Assembly: GCF_014648895.1 (NCBI RefSeq)
Contig: NZ_BMRZ01000011.1
Location: 212,033-276,032, forward strand
Direction of reading: 5' to 3'
DNA from: Streptomyces tanashiensis
Lineage (GTDB): Bacteria; Actinomycetota; Actinomycetes; Streptomycetales; Streptomycetaceae
Length of the DNA stretch: 64,000 nucleotides
Shown: one piece after another, positions 9,471 through 18,841 of the stretch
How the letters are laid out: every line of letters starts with the position of its first letter
Numbering within the stretch: position 1 is the stretch's first letter
The notes under the pieces: generated by a model
Told to the model about the DNA's origin: nothing
Seen by the model: only the letters and a program-made list of their open reading frames with translations
The model's database searches: none
Position numbers and translations under genes: made by a program

Positions 9471-9785
9471 ATGGCACAGGCAATGCGACCCGACCCCGGC
9501 CACTCTCTCTTCGCGACCGACGGCAAGCCTCATCCGATCCAGGACACCCTGGTCGGCGTGACGCTGGTCCTCGGAGTCATCGCCTTCGTCACCGCACAGT
9601 TCGACAACCTTCATCTGCTGACCTCGTGGTCGGGCCTGATCGGCATCCTGACCGGCGCCTACGGGCAGTTCATCTCCGCGACGACCCGCGAGCGCTTCCT
9701 GCTGGTCCTCGGACTCGGCGCCTCGGCGTTCGGGTTCTACCTCGGAATGGCGCACGGCGGCCTCTTCGGCGGCGTCATCAGCTGA
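9471..9785 (+). CDS. Small conserved membrane protein
   Basis: This 104-residue protein has a polar N-terminus (about 25 residues) and three hydrophobic stretches: LVGVTLVLGVIAFVTA, LTSWSGLIGILTGAYGQF and FLLVLGLGASAFGFYLGMA. The start ATG follows CAGGAGGTGCCCC. It is divergent from rpsF and upstream of femX. It resembles conserved actinomycete membrane proteins of unknown role; no function is assigned. Confidence 0.85.
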   Translation: MAQAMRPDPGHSLFATDGKPHPIQDTLVGVTLVLGVIAFVTAQFDNLHLLTSWSGLIGILTGAYGQFISATTRERFLLVLGLGASAFGFYLGMAHGGLFGGVIS

Positions 9786-9905
9786 GCCCCGTCGGCACGT
9801 CGGGGCACACACACCCATTCGGGGCGCTCCTCGGTCACAGTAGGCTTCGGCGCGAGAGCCGGAGCCCCTGACCGATGGGGACACACCTGCCGAGGAGCGC
9901 CCCGC

Positions 9906-11024
9906 ATGAGCCTGACCCTGAGGACCATCAGCCGTGAGCAGCATCTGGCATTCATCCAGAGCCAGCCCGCCGCGAGCCACTGCCAGGTCCCGGCATGGGC
10001 TGATGTGAAGACCGAGTGGCGCTCGGAGAACCTCGGCTGGTTCGACAAGTCCGGTGAGCTCGTCGGCGCCGGCCTGGTGCTCTACCGCCAGCTCCCGAAG
10101 ATCAAGCGCTACCTCGCCTATCTCCCCGAGGGCCCGGTCATCAACTGGTACGCGCCGAACCTCGACGACTGGCTGCAGCCGATGCTGGCGCACCTCAAGC
10201 AGCAGGGCGCCTTCTCCGTGAAGATGGGCCCGCCGGTGGTCATCCGCCGCTGGGACTCGACCGCCATCAAGGCCGGCATCCAGGACCCGGACGTCAAGCG
10301 ACTCAAGGACGTCGAGGCCACCCACATCGAGCCGCGCGCCTTCGAAGTCGCGGACCGGCTGCGGAAGATGGGCTGGCAGCAGGGCGAGGACGGCGGCGCC
10401 GGCTTCGGCGACGTGCAGCCCCGCTACGTCTTCCAGGTCCCGCTCGCCAACCGCTCGCTCGACGACGTCCTCAAGGGCTTCAACCAGCTGTGGCGCCGCA
10501 ACATCAAGAAGGCCGAGAAGGCCGGTGTCGAGGTCGTCCAGGGCGGTTACGAGGACCTGGCCGAGTGGCAGCGGCTGTACGAGATCACGGCCGTCCGCGA
10601 CCACTTCCGGCCGCGCCCGCTCTCGTACTTCCAGCGCATGTGGACCGTCCTCAACAACGAGGACCCCAACCGCATGCGGCTCTACTTCGCACGCCACAAC
10701 GGTGTGAACCTCTCCGCCGCGACCATGCTCGTCGTCGGCGGGCACGTCTGGTACTCCTACGGCGCCTCCGACAACATCGGCCGTGAGGTCCGGCCCTCGA
10801 ACGCGATGCAGTGGCGGATGCTGCGCGACGCGTACGCCATGGGCGCGACCGTCTACGACCTCCGGGGCATCTCGGACTCGCTCGACGAGACCGACCACCT
10901 CTTCGGACTCATCCAGTTCAAGGTGGGCACCGGCGGCGAGGCCGTCGAGTACGTCGGCGAGTGGGACTTCCCGCTGAACAAGCTGCTGCACAAGGCGCTC
11001 GACATCTACATGTCGCGCCGCTGA
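9906..11024 (+). CDS. femX: FemX/FemAB-type peptidoglycan interpeptide-bridge aminoacyltransferase
   Basis: This 372-residue protein has the tandem GNAT-like fold of Fem enzymes, which transfer an amino acid from aminoacyl-tRNA to the lysine or LL-DAP side chain of lipid-linked stem peptides. Visible marks are LVGAGLVLYRQLPKIKRYLAYLPEGP near residue 45, the LWRRNIKKAEKAGVEV segment near residue 195, and HVWYSYGASD. In Streptomyces FemX adds the single Gly of the cross-bridge; that substrate is assigned from family knowledge. An alanine-racemase-like gene follows 73 bp downstream in the same direction. Confidence 0.9.
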   Translation: MSLTLRTISREQHLAFIQSQPAASHCQVPAWADVKTEWRSENLGWFDKSGELVGAGLVLYRQLPKIKRYLAYLPEGPVINWYAPNLDDWLQPMLAHLKQQGAFSVKMGPPVVIRRWDSTAIKAGIQDPDVKRLKDVEATHIEPRAFEVADRLRKMGWQQGEDGGAGFGDVQPRYVFQVPLANRSLDDVLKGFNQLWRRNIKKAEKAGVEVVQGGYEDLAEWQRLYEITAVRDHFRPRPLSYFQRMWTVLNNEDPNRMRLYFARHNGVNLSAATMLVVGGHVWYSYGASDNIGREVRPSNAMQWRMLRDAYAMGATVYDLRGISDSLDETDHLFGLIQFKVGTGGEAVEYVGEWDFPLNKLLHKALDIYMSRR

Positions 11025-11097
11025 CCGTTCCGTAGGCTTCGTAGTCTCGTACACATCTTTGATACACCGCTGCCGTCAGAAAGGTTCCGGGCCGGCC

Positions 11098-12129
11098 ATG
11101 GCGCTCTCCCTCTACGTCGACACCGCTCGCTGGCGGGCGCACCAGAAGACCGTCATCGACCAGTTCCCCGGGATCATTCCGGTCTGCAAGGGCAACGGGT
11201 ACGGGTTCGGGCACGAGCGGCTCGCGGACGAGGCGGCCCGGTTCGGCGCCGACATGCTCGCCGTGGGCACCACGTACGAAGCCGCGAAGATCAAGGACTG
11301 GTTCGGCGGCGACCTGCTGGTCCTCACCCCCTTCCGCCGGGGTGAGGAACCGGTTCCGCTGCCCGACCGGGTGATCCGTTCCGTGTCGTCCGTGGACGGC
11401 GTCCACGCCCTGGTGGGCGCCCGGGTCGTGATCGAGTGCATGAGCTCGATGAAGCGGCACGGCGTGCGCGAGGAGGAGCTCCAGCAGCTCCACGCCGCCA
11501 TCGAGGACGTCCGTCTGGAGGGCTTCGCCCTCCACCTGCCCCTGGACCGCCCGGACGGCACCGACGCGGTCGAGGAGGTCATCGCCTGGATGGACCGGCT
11601 GCGGAACGCCAGGCTGCCGCTCCACACCATGTTCGTGAGCCACCTGCGGGCCGAGGAGCAGGCCCGGCTCCAGCAGCAGTTCCCGCAGACCCGGTTCCGC
11701 GCCCGCATCGGCACCCGGCTGTGGCTGGGTGACCACGAGGCCACGGAGTACCGGGGCGCCGTCCTCGACGTGACCCGGGTCGCCAAGGGCGACCGCTTCG
11801 GCTACCGCCAGCAGAAGGCCGCGTCGGACGGCTGGCTGGTCGTCGTCGCCGGAGGCACCTCCCACGGCGTGGGCCTGGAGGCCCCGAAGGCGATGCACGG
11901 CGTCATGCCGCGTGCCAAGGGCGTCGCCCGGGCCGGCCTCGCCACCGTCAACCGGAACCTCTCGCCCTTCGTCTGGGCCGGCAAGCAGCGCTGGTTCGCC
12001 GAGCCGCCGCACATGCAGGTGTCGATCCTGTTCGTGCCGGCCGACGCCCAGGAGCCCCGGGTGGGCGACGAGCTCGTGGCGCATCTGCGCCACACCACGA
12101 CGCAGTTCGACCGGCTCGTCGAGCGCTGA
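11098..12129 (+). CDS. Alanine racemase-like PLP protein
   Basis: This 343-residue protein has the Alr N-terminal barrel. PVCKGNGYGFG (Lys31) matches the PLP-lysine motif VxKANAYGHG, and KGDRFGYRQ corresponds to the Alr C-terminal region. It is shorter and more divergent than a housekeeping alanine racemase (about 370–390 residues), and the second catalytic tyrosine loop is not obvious, so racemase activity is uncertain. Start ATG 11098 is taken at MALSLYVDTARW. It follows femX and probably shares its mRNA, which suggests a cell-wall amino acid role. A strong terminator follows. Confidence 0.8.
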   Translation: MALSLYVDTARWRAHQKTVIDQFPGIIPVCKGNGYGFGHERLADEAARFGADMLAVGTTYEAAKIKDWFGGDLLVLTPFRRGEEPVPLPDRVIRSVSSVDGVHALVGARVVIECMSSMKRHGVREEELQQLHAAIEDVRLEGFALHLPLDRPDGTDAVEEVIAWMDRLRNARLPLHTMFVSHLRAEEQARLQQQFPQTRFRARIGTRLWLGDHEATEYRGAVLDVTRVAKGDRFGYRQQKAASDGWLVVVAGGTSHGVGLEAPKAMHGVMPRAKGVARAGLATVNRNLSPFVWAGKQRWFAEPPHMQVSILFVPADAQEPRVGDELVAHLRHTTTQFDRLVER

Positions 12130-12153
12130 ACCGGCGCGTCGCGCACAGGGCCG

Positions 12154-12198
12154 AAAGCACTCACCCCCGGGAGTCCGTCTCCCGGGGGTGAGTGCTTT
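12154..12198. terminator. Terminator of femX–alr-like operon
   Basis: This is a perfect 20-bp stem (AAAGCACTCACCCCCGGGAG with its complement) with a 5-nt loop, followed by a short T run. It lies between convergent genes and so can serve both directions. Confidence 0.9.
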
Positions 12199-12202
12199 TC
12201 CG

Positions 12203-13714
12203 TCAGTCGGGCGTGCCCCACGGGTAGGCGGGGTCGTCGGTGGTGCCCCAGCGCACCCGCCGGCCCTCCTCCACGGCCGGTGCGGCGTGCCGGGCCGGGT
12301 GGGCCGCCCTGCCCGCCACGACGACGTCCTCGGCGCCGTCCAGGACGCCCCCTGAGAGGTCGTCCGCGCCGTCCTGGCGGACCGGGTCCTTCTCGGGCGC
12401 CAGGATGTCCCGTACGACCATCGCGCACAGGTACAGCGTGCCGAGCAGGTGCAGGACGATCGCGAACTGGTAGCCGTCCACCGGAAGGCCCTGCTTGTTG
12501 CCGCTGGTCGTGAAGGCCAGGTACATCCAGACGCCGACGAAGTACATGACCTCGCAGGCCTGCCAGACCAGGAAGTCGCGCCAGCGGGGCCGGGCGAGCG
12601 CGGCCAGCGGCACCAGCCACAGGACGTACTGCGGCGAGTAGACCTTGTTGGTCAGCACGAACGCGGCGACGATCAGGAAGGCCAGCTGGACGAAGCGCGG
12701 CCTGCGGGGCGCCGTGAACGCCAGGAACGCGAGACCGGCCACCGCCGCCGCCATGAGCAGCAGCGCGTACAGATTGGCCCGTCCCGGCGTGATCACGTCA
12801 CCCGTCCGCTGGCTGATCAGCAGCCAGATCGAACCGAAGTCGACGTTCCGGTCCCGGCTGAAGAGGTAGAACTGCTTCCACCCCTCCGGCGCGAGCAGCA
12901 TCACGGGCAGGTTCACGAGCAGCCACGCGCCGGCCGCGCCGAGCACCGCGGTCCCGTACGCCCGCCACTTCCCCGCACGCCAGCAGAGCAGCAGCAGCGG
13001 ACAGAGGAGCAGTATCGGGTAGAACTTGGCGGCGGTGGCCAGGCCCAGCAGGATCCCGAAGGCCAGCGGCCGGCTCCGCGACCACATGAGGACGGCGGCG
13101 GCCGTCAGCGCGACGGCCAGTATGTCCCAGTTGATCGTGGCGGTGAGCGCGACCGAGGGCGCGAGCGCGACCAGGAGACCGTCCCAGGGGCGCAGCCGGT
13201 GCGTCCGGGCCACACAGACCGCGAGGACGGCCGCGCAGACCATCAGCAGGCCCGCGTTGACCAGCCAGTACGACTGCTCCCGCTGGGTCATGTCGCCGCC
13301 CGGCGTCAGCCAGGCCGCGACCTCCATGAAGAGGCCCGTCAGGACCGGGTACTCCAGGAACGGTATGTCGCCGCCCAGCCGGTCGAAGTACGGGACCAGG
13401 CCCTCCGCGAAGCCCCGCCCGGCGAAGAGGTGCGGGATGTCCGAGTAGCAGGCGTGGGTGTACTGGGAGGTCGTGCCCCGGAACCAGGCCCAGTTGTAGC
13501 AGGGCAGCTTCTGCACCATGCCGAGGGCGTACATGCCGATGGCCACGAGCGCGATCACCCGCACCGGCGTCAGCTGCCCGGTGCCGGCCACCGCCCGTCG
13601 GCCGTAGGGGCCGCCGATCAGTTCGCTGCCCGCGGCGGCCACCTTGTCCCGGTGGGTGGGGATGACCGTCTGCGAGCGGTCCTGCGGCGCGCTCGTCTTC
13701 TGGAGGCTCGGCAT
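12203..13714 (-). CDS. GT87/DUF2029-type polyprenyl-phosphate-dependent glycosyltransferase (membrane)
   Basis: This 503-residue protein has about ten to twelve hydrophobic segments and a hydrophilic loop holding the sequence DIPFLEYPVLTGLF, similar to the catalytic-loop region of GT-C enzymes of the GT87/DUF2029 family. These use polyprenyl-phospho-mannose to decorate envelope glycolipids. The N-terminal 50 residues are cytoplasmic. Start ATG 13714 (MPSLQKTS) is chosen; an ATG three codons earlier (13723) is possible. It is downstream of the PBP gene on the same strand but separated by a strong terminator. The glycan acceptor is unknown. Confidence 0.8.
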   Translation of the reverse strand: MPSLQKTSAPQDRSQTVIPTHRDKVAAAGSELIGGPYGRRAVAGTGQLTPVRVIALVAIGMYALGMVQKLPCYNWAWFRGTTSQYTHACYSDIPHLFAGRGFAEGLVPYFDRLGGDIPFLEYPVLTGLFMEVAAWLTPGGDMTQREQSYWLVNAGLLMVCAAVLAVCVARTHRLRPWDGLLVALAPSVALTATINWDILAVALTAAAVLMWSRSRPLAFGILLGLATAAKFYPILLLCPLLLLCWRAGKWRAYGTAVLGAAGAWLLVNLPVMLLAPEGWKQFYLFSRDRNVDFGSIWLLISQRTGDVITPGRANLYALLLMAAAVAGLAFLAFTAPRRPRFVQLAFLIVAAFVLTNKVYSPQYVLWLVPLAALARPRWRDFLVWQACEVMYFVGVWMYLAFTTSGNKQGLPVDGYQFAIVLHLLGTLYLCAMVVRDILAPEKDPVRQDGADDLSGGVLDGAEDVVVAGRAAHPARHAAPAVEEGRRVRWGTTDDPAYPWGTPD

Positions 13715-13750
13715 GGGGGACATCCTGCCGTACGTCCCCGGGAAAACGGC

Positions 13751-13805
13751 GAGGGCCGCCTCGGCCGCTCCGTACGGAAGGTACGGAGCGGACGCGGCGG
13801 CCCTC
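13751..13805. terminator. Large nested hairpin downstream of the PBP gene
   Basis: GAGGGCCGCC at 13751–13760 pairs with GGCGGCCCTC ending at 13805. An inner stem CCGCTCCGTAC / GTACGGAGCGG flanks the loop GGAAG. It lies 25 bp after the PBP stop codon and fits a terminator. Confidence 0.85.
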
Positions 13806-13829
13806 AGGAGGTGCCCGGCGGCATCAGGG

Positions 13830-16583
13830 TCAGGGGACCCAGGTCCCGCCCCCGGGTCTGCCGTTGCCGTTGCCTCCGGAGCTGTCGTCCGTCGGCGGGG
13901 GAGTCGTCGTCGGCGCTTCGGTGGTGGGTGGTGTGGTGGTGGGCTGCCCGGTGTTGCCACCCGGATTGCCCTGGTTGTTGCAGTTCCAGTCCCAGACGTC
14001 ACAGGTCGTCTTGCCCGGCTTCGGCGTCTTGGTCGGCGTCGCCGGGGGAGTCGTCGTCGGGGTGGCCGGGGGAGTCGTCGTCGGCATCGTCGACTCGGTG
14101 GGCGTCGGGGTGGCCGTCGGGGTCGGCGTCGGGCTCTTGGCACCACCGCCGAAGACGGGCTCGGCGCCCTCCAGCTTCTCCGGCTTCGGGAAGTCCACGA
14201 GCGGCATGTCCTTCACGGCATCCGTCATGTACTCCCGCCAGATCCGCGAGGGGAACGACGAACCGTGGATCGTGGGCTGGTCACCCGTGCCGTACATCGG
14301 AAGGAACTCGCGCTCCTTCTTCGTCTCGTCGTCGTCGAAGCGGTACATGTCGATCGCGGTCGCAAGCTGCGCCGTGTAGCCCACGAACCAGGCCGACATG
14401 TTGTCGTCGGTCGTACCCGTCTTGCCGGCCACCGCGCGGCCCGGGATGCGGGCCTTGGTGCCGGTACCCCGGGGGTCGTCCACGACGGACCGCAGCACGT
14501 CGGTGACATTGCTCGCGATGGCCGGGCTGAAGGCCGTCTTGGGCTTGGCCTCGTGCTTGTGGATGACGACGCCGCTCCGCTTCACCTTCTCGACCGAGTA
14601 GGGGTCGTTCTGCTGCCCCTTGTTGGCGAAGGTGGAGTACGCGCCGGCCATGCGGATGGCGCTCGGGCTGGAGACACCGAGGGAGAACGAGGGAACCTCG
14701 CCCTTGACCAGGGATTCCTCGCGGAGTCCGGCGTCCATGGCGGCCTGGCGGACCTTGTCGATGCCGACGTCCATGCCGAGCTGCACATACGGCGAGTTGG
14801 CCGACTTGATCATGGCGTAGCGCAGGGAGATGGGGCCGTAGCTGGCGTCCTCGTCATTGCTCTGACGCCACTCGTCCCCCTTCTCGTCCTCCCAGACCGT
14901 CCCGTCGTAGCGGCGGATCGTCAGGTCGTCCTTGCCGTTGTAGAGGCTCTTGTCCGGGTCCAGGATCGTGCGCTCCGACGCGTCCTGGACCGGACCGCCG
15001 TCCTTGTCCCGGACACCGTCCCTCATCGCGGCGGCGAGCACGAAGGGCTTGAACGTCGAACCGACCTGGGCACCGGTGCTGTCGGCGTTGCTCCGGAAGT
15101 GCTTGGTGGCGTCGACGCCACCGTAGAGAGCGACGATCTTCCCGGTCGCCGTGTCGACGGAAGCGCCACCGAACTGGACGTGCGTGTCCTCCTTCGGGCG
15201 CTTCTCCGGGTCGATCTTCTCCTTGATCAGGTTCTTGATGACGGATTCCATCTTGTCCACCTTCGGCTTCTCGAAGGTGGTGTAGATCTCGTAGCCGCCG
15301 CGCTCCAGCTCCTGCTCGGTGATGTCGAACTGGTTCTGCATGTTCACGTTGGCGGTGGAGACCAGGTAGCCGATCTGACCGCTGAGGTTCGCGCCCTTCT
15401 TGGGCTTCTCCACCTTGGGGAAGGTGGTGTACTTCGCCCGCTCCGCGGCCGAGAGACGCCCGTCCTTCTGCATCTCGTCGAGAATCCACTTCCACCGCTT
15501 GGTGGCCCGCTCGGTGTTCGCCTCGCGCGTGGCCCGGGGGTCGATCTCGGGGTAGCCGGCGGGGTCGTAGTACGTCGCGCCCTTCAGCACCGAGGCCAGC
15601 AGCGCCGACTGGCTGGGGTCGAGCTTCTCGGCGTCCTTGTTGAAGTAGGCACGAGCCGCCGCCTGAATGCCGTACGCACCACGTCCGTAGTACGAGGTGT
15701 TCAGGTAGCCGGCCATGATGTCGTCCTTCTCGACCTCGTTGCCGACCTTCATGGAGATGAAGAGTTCCTTCACCTTCCGGGTGACGGTCTGCGACTGGTC
15801 GTCGAGACGGTTGTTCTTCACGTACTGCTGGGTGATGGTCGAACCACCCTGGGTCTCGCCGCCCTTGGCCATGTTCCACACGGCGCGGGCGATACCCATC
15901 GGGTCGATGCCGGAGTCGTCCTTGAAGGTCTTGTTCTCCGCCGAGATGACCGCGTTCTGCATGGACAGCGGGATCCGCTCGATCCCCACGATCTGGCGGT
16001 TGGTGCCACTGCCCGTCGCGACCATCCGGGTCCCGTCGGCCCAGTAGTAGATGTTGTTCTGCGAGGTCGCCGTCTTGGCCGGGTCGGGGATCTCCACCTG
16101 CGCGTACCCGATGTAGGCAGCGCCCATCAGACTCGCCGCGAAGAACAGGAACGTGCCCGACACGAGCTTCCAGGACGGCATCCAGCGACGCCAGCCGTAC
16201 TTGTTGTGGCGCGGGTAGTCGATCAGCCGCTTCTTGCCCGGCTGACCACCGCCGGAGCCCCGCCCCGGACCACTGCCGCGACCGCCGCCACCGCCGCCGC
16301 GTCGTCCCCCACCGGGACCGCCGGGGCCACCGGGGCCGGAGTCGGCCCCCTTGCGGCGACTGCCGCGCTGTGCGGCCCGTCGGGCCTCCGCGCGGCCGCC
16401 GTAGGGACGCGACTCCTCTCCATGGGAGGAGGGAGGCCCGTAGGAGGCCGAAGGGGCCCCCGTACCGACGTCATGGGCCGGGGCCGACCTGCGGCCCACC
16501 GGCTGCTGGGCAGCGCGCCGTGCCGCCGCGCGACCGCCCGTCGGCGGCTGCTGCGGCGGCATTTTGCGACGATGCTCGCTCAT
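13830..16583 (-). CDS. Class A (bifunctional) penicillin-binding protein
   Basis: This 917-residue protein polymerises and cross-links peptidoglycan. It has a basic, Gly/Arg-rich cytoplasmic N-terminus (about 150 residues), one membrane segment (TFLFFAASLMGAAYIGYA), a GT51 transglycosylase with catalytic Glu in SAENKTF (about 211) and the GGSTITQQ motif, and a transpeptidase with STFK (about 508), SANSP (about 598) and KTGTT (about 720). A Thr/Pro-rich tail (TPTPTATPTPT) with two cysteines ends the protein. ATG 16583 (MSEHRRKMPP) is taken as start; a longer form to 16709 is possible. It is divergent from the PadR gene. Confidence 0.93.
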   Translation of the reverse strand: MSEHRRKMPPQQPPTGGRAAARRAAQQPVGRRSAPAHDVGTGAPSASYGPPSSHGEESRPYGGRAEARRAAQRGSRRKGADSGPGGPGGPGGGRRGGGGGGRGSGPGRGSGGGQPGKKRLIDYPRHNKYGWRRWMPSWKLVSGTFLFFAASLMGAAYIGYAQVEIPDPAKTATSQNNIYYWADGTRMVATGSGTNRQIVGIERIPLSMQNAVISAENKTFKDDSGIDPMGIARAVWNMAKGGETQGGSTITQQYVKNNRLDDQSQTVTRKVKELFISMKVGNEVEKDDIMAGYLNTSYYGRGAYGIQAAARAYFNKDAEKLDPSQSALLASVLKGATYYDPAGYPEIDPRATREANTERATKRWKWILDEMQKDGRLSAAERAKYTTFPKVEKPKKGANLSGQIGYLVSTANVNMQNQFDITEQELERGGYEIYTTFEKPKVDKMESVIKNLIKEKIDPEKRPKEDTHVQFGGASVDTATGKIVALYGGVDATKHFRSNADSTGAQVGSTFKPFVLAAAMRDGVRDKDGGPVQDASERTILDPDKSLYNGKDDLTIRRYDGTVWEDEKGDEWRQSNDEDASYGPISLRYAMIKSANSPYVQLGMDVGIDKVRQAAMDAGLREESLVKGEVPSFSLGVSSPSAIRMAGAYSTFANKGQQNDPYSVEKVKRSGVVIHKHEAKPKTAFSPAIASNVTDVLRSVVDDPRGTGTKARIPGRAVAGKTGTTDDNMSAWFVGYTAQLATAIDMYRFDDDETKKEREFLPMYGTGDQPTIHGSSFPSRIWREYMTDAVKDMPLVDFPKPEKLEGAEPVFGGGAKSPTPTPTATPTPTESTMPTTTPPATPTTTPPATPTKTPKPGKTTCDVWDWNCNNQGNPGGNTGQPTTTPPTTEAPTTTPPPTDDSSGGNGNGRPGGGTWVP

Positions 16584-16954
16584 CGAACGACTACTCCTCG
16601 GGCAGGCGCGTACGCCTGGAAGCGGCAGTTGAGTTCCGGTCCCCCCGAAATGCGCACGGCTGGGACCCATCGGAAGTCCCTCCGTACCGCAGCCGATCAC
16701 CCGGAGCACTGACGCCCCAGGGCATCGCTCGGTTCCCGGTGGTCTGCATGCCGCACAGACTACGCACGGCCAAAACCCACCTAGGGCCGGACTTCACCCC
16801 AAATCAGGCAAGTCGATCGCTGTGAATTGACGATGTGACGCCGGTCACGGTGGTCCCGCTTGTCGAGACAGAGCGGCCGTTCTATCGTGCTGATGTATCG
16901 AGTCGATACATCAGCACGGCATAAGGGTCCCGAAGGCGGAGGAGGAGGCGACGG
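16584..16954. promoter_or_regulatory. PBP–PadR divergent spacer
   Basis: This 371-bp spacer separates the divergent PBP and PadR genes and holds the 33-bp palindrome at 16886–16918. The PBP-proximal half has no gene that I can support. The centre (about 16790–16860) is relatively AT-rich and is the likely promoter zone. Confidence 0.5.
16886..16918. promoter_or_regulatory. 33-bp palindromic operator, probably for PadR
   Basis: GTGCTGATGTATCGA and its exact complement flank a single G, and one more base pair on each side extends the match to 16-bp arms. The core ATGT...ACAT is the type bound by PadR repressors. It is centred about 53 bp before the padR start, so autoregulation is likely. Confidence 0.85.
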
Positions 16955-17635
16955 ATGAGCAGACGCTCCGGCATCCTCGAGTTCGCCGTTCTCGGCCTGC
17001 TGCGCGAGGCCCCCATGCACGGGTACGAGCTGCGGAAACGCCTCAACACCTCGCTGGGCGTCTTCCGGGCCTTCAGCTACGGGACGCTGTATCCCTGCCT
17101 CAAGACGCTGGTCGCCAACGGCTGGTTGATCGAGGAACCGGGCAGCGCCCCCGAGGAAGCGCTCGCCGCTTCACTCGCAGGACGCCGGGCCAAGATCGTC
17201 TACCGGTTGACCCCGGCAGGTAAGGAGCACTTCGAGGAGCTCCTCTCCCACACCGGCCCGGACGCCTGGGAGGACGAGCACTTCGCGGCGCGCTTCGCCT
17301 TCTTCGGACAGACCGAGCGCGAGGTGCGGATGCGCGTGCTGGAGGGTCGCCGCAGCCGGCTGGAGGAGCGCCTGGAGAAGATGCGCGCCTCCCTGGCCCG
17401 GACCCGCGAGCGCCTCGACGACTACACGCTTGAGCTGCAGCGCCACGGTATGGAGTCCGTGGAGCGCGAAGTGCGCTGGCTGAACGAGCTCATCGAGAGC
17501 GAGCGGGCAGGGCGGGATCAGCGATCCGGCCCCGACGCCCCCGCTCTGCACGACAACGATTCTGGAGAGACGGGCGGCCTGCCCCGGCACGGGGGCAGTA
17601 CCCGGCCGGATCCGTCCGACGACACCGCCAAGTGA
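16955..17635 (+). CDS. PadR-family transcriptional regulator
   Basis: This 226-residue protein has an N-terminal PadR winged helix (residues 1 to about 90: LEFAVLGLLREAPMHGYELRKRL, YGTLYPCLKTLVANGWL). A C-terminal Vir-like coiled-coil segment follows (about 110–185, rich in Arg/Glu/Leu), used for dimerisation. The last 30 residues are disordered. GGAGGAGGAGGCG precedes the ATG. The palindrome at 16886–16918 is the likely operator. The inositol-phosphate synthase gene starts 48 bp downstream, so the two are probably co-transcribed and the regulator may control inositol (hence mycothiol and phosphatidylinositol) synthesis; that link is inference. Confidence 0.93.
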   Translation: MSRRSGILEFAVLGLLREAPMHGYELRKRLNTSLGVFRAFSYGTLYPCLKTLVANGWLIEEPGSAPEEALAASLAGRRAKIVYRLTPAGKEHFEELLSHTGPDAWEDEHFAARFAFFGQTEREVRMRVLEGRRSRLEERLEKMRASLARTRERLDDYTLELQRHGMESVEREVRWLNELIESERAGRDQRSGPDAPALHDNDSGETGGLPRHGGSTRPDPSDDTAK

Positions 17636-17683
17636 AACCCTGCGCACAGCAGGGCTTCCACGATCACACAGGGAGCAACCGGA

Positions 17684-18766
17684 ATGGGTTCGGTTCGCGT
17701 AGCCATCGTCGGCGTGGGCAACTGCGCCGCCTCGCTGGTGCAGGGCGTCGAGTACTACAAGGACGCCGACCCGGCGGCCAAGGTGCCCGGCCTGATGCAC
17801 GTCCAGTTCGGCGACTACCACGTCGGTGACGTCGAGTTCGTCGCCGCCTTCGACGTCGACGCGAAGAAGGTCGGCCTCGACCTCTCCGACGCCATCGGCG
17901 CCAGCGAGAACAACACCATCAAGATCTGCGACGTCCCGAACGCGGGCGTCACGGTCCAGCGCGGTCACACGCTCGACGGTCTCGGCAAGTACTACCGCCA
18001 GACCATCGAGGAGTCCGCCGAGGAGCCGGTGGACGTCGTCCAGGTCCTCAAGGACCGCCAGGTCGACGTTCTCGTCTGCTACCTGCCCGTCGGTTCCGAG
18101 GCCGCCGCGAAGTTCTACGCACAGTGCGCCATCGACGCCAAGGTCGCGTTCGTCAACGCTCTCCCGGTCTTCATCGCCGGCACCAAGGAGTGGGCGGACA
18201 AGTTCACCGAGGCGGGCGTCCCGATCGTCGGCGACGACATCAAGTCCCAGGTCGGCGCGACCATCACGCACCGCGTGATGGCGAAGCTGTTCGAGGACCG
18301 CGGTGTCCGTCTTGAGCGCACCATGCAGCTCAACGTCGGCGGCAACATGGACTTCAAGAACATGCTCGAGCGCGAGCGCCTGGAGTCCAAGAAGATCTCG
18401 AAGACGCAGGCCGTCACCTCGCAGATCCCCGACCGTGAGCTGGGCGAGAAGAACGTCCACATCGGCCCGTCGGACTACGTGGCCTGGCTGGACGACCGCA
18501 AGTGGGCGTACGTGCGCCTCGAGGGCCGCGCCTTCGGCGACGTCCCGCTGAACCTCGAGTACAAGCTCGAGGTGTGGGACTCCCCGAACTCGGCGGGTGT
18601 CATCATCGACGCCCTGCGCGCCGCGAAGATCGCCAAGGACCGGGGCATCGGCGGCCCGATCCTCTCCGCGTCCTCGTACTTCATGAAGTCCCCGCCGGTG
18701 CAGTACTTCGACGACGAGGCCCTGGCCAACGTCGAGAAGTTCATCAAGGGTGAGGTCGAGCGCTAA
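17684..18766 (+). CDS. ino1: Inositol-3-phosphate (myo-inositol-1-phosphate) synthase
   Basis: This 360-residue NAD-dependent enzyme converts glucose-6-phosphate to inositol phosphate, the precursor of mycothiol and phosphatidylinositol in actinobacteria. It has the N-terminal Rossmann motif VAIVGVGNCAASLVQG and the conserved GDDIKSQVGAT, LNVGGNMDF and SAGVIIDA stretches. The length is typical of the bacterial short form. It lies just downstream of the PadR gene and ends before a terminator hairpin. Confidence 0.96.
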   Translation: MGSVRVAIVGVGNCAASLVQGVEYYKDADPAAKVPGLMHVQFGDYHVGDVEFVAAFDVDAKKVGLDLSDAIGASENNTIKICDVPNAGVTVQRGHTLDGLGKYYRQTIEESAEEPVDVVQVLKDRQVDVLVCYLPVGSEAAAKFYAQCAIDAKVAFVNALPVFIAGTKEWADKFTEAGVPIVGDDIKSQVGATITHRVMAKLFEDRGVRLERTMQLNVGGNMDFKNMLERERLESKKISKTQAVTSQIPDRELGEKNVHIGPSDYVAWLDDRKWAYVRLEGRAFGDVPLNLEYKLEVWDSPNSAGVIIDALRAAKIAKDRGIGGPILSASSYFMKSPPVQYFDDEALANVEKFIKGEVER

Positions 18767-18787
18767 AGCGCCGCACGCTTGTCGATC

Positions 18788-18819
18788 GAGGGTCCCCGAG
18801 GCACTGCCCGGGGGCCCTC
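18788..18819 (+). terminator. Terminator after ino1
   Basis: GAGGGTCCCCG pairs with CGGGGGCCCTC (one G·U) around a 10-nt loop, 22 nt after the ino1 stop codon. Confidence 0.8.
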
Positions 18820-18841
18820 TTCGTATGTGAGTCTTGCTGCC

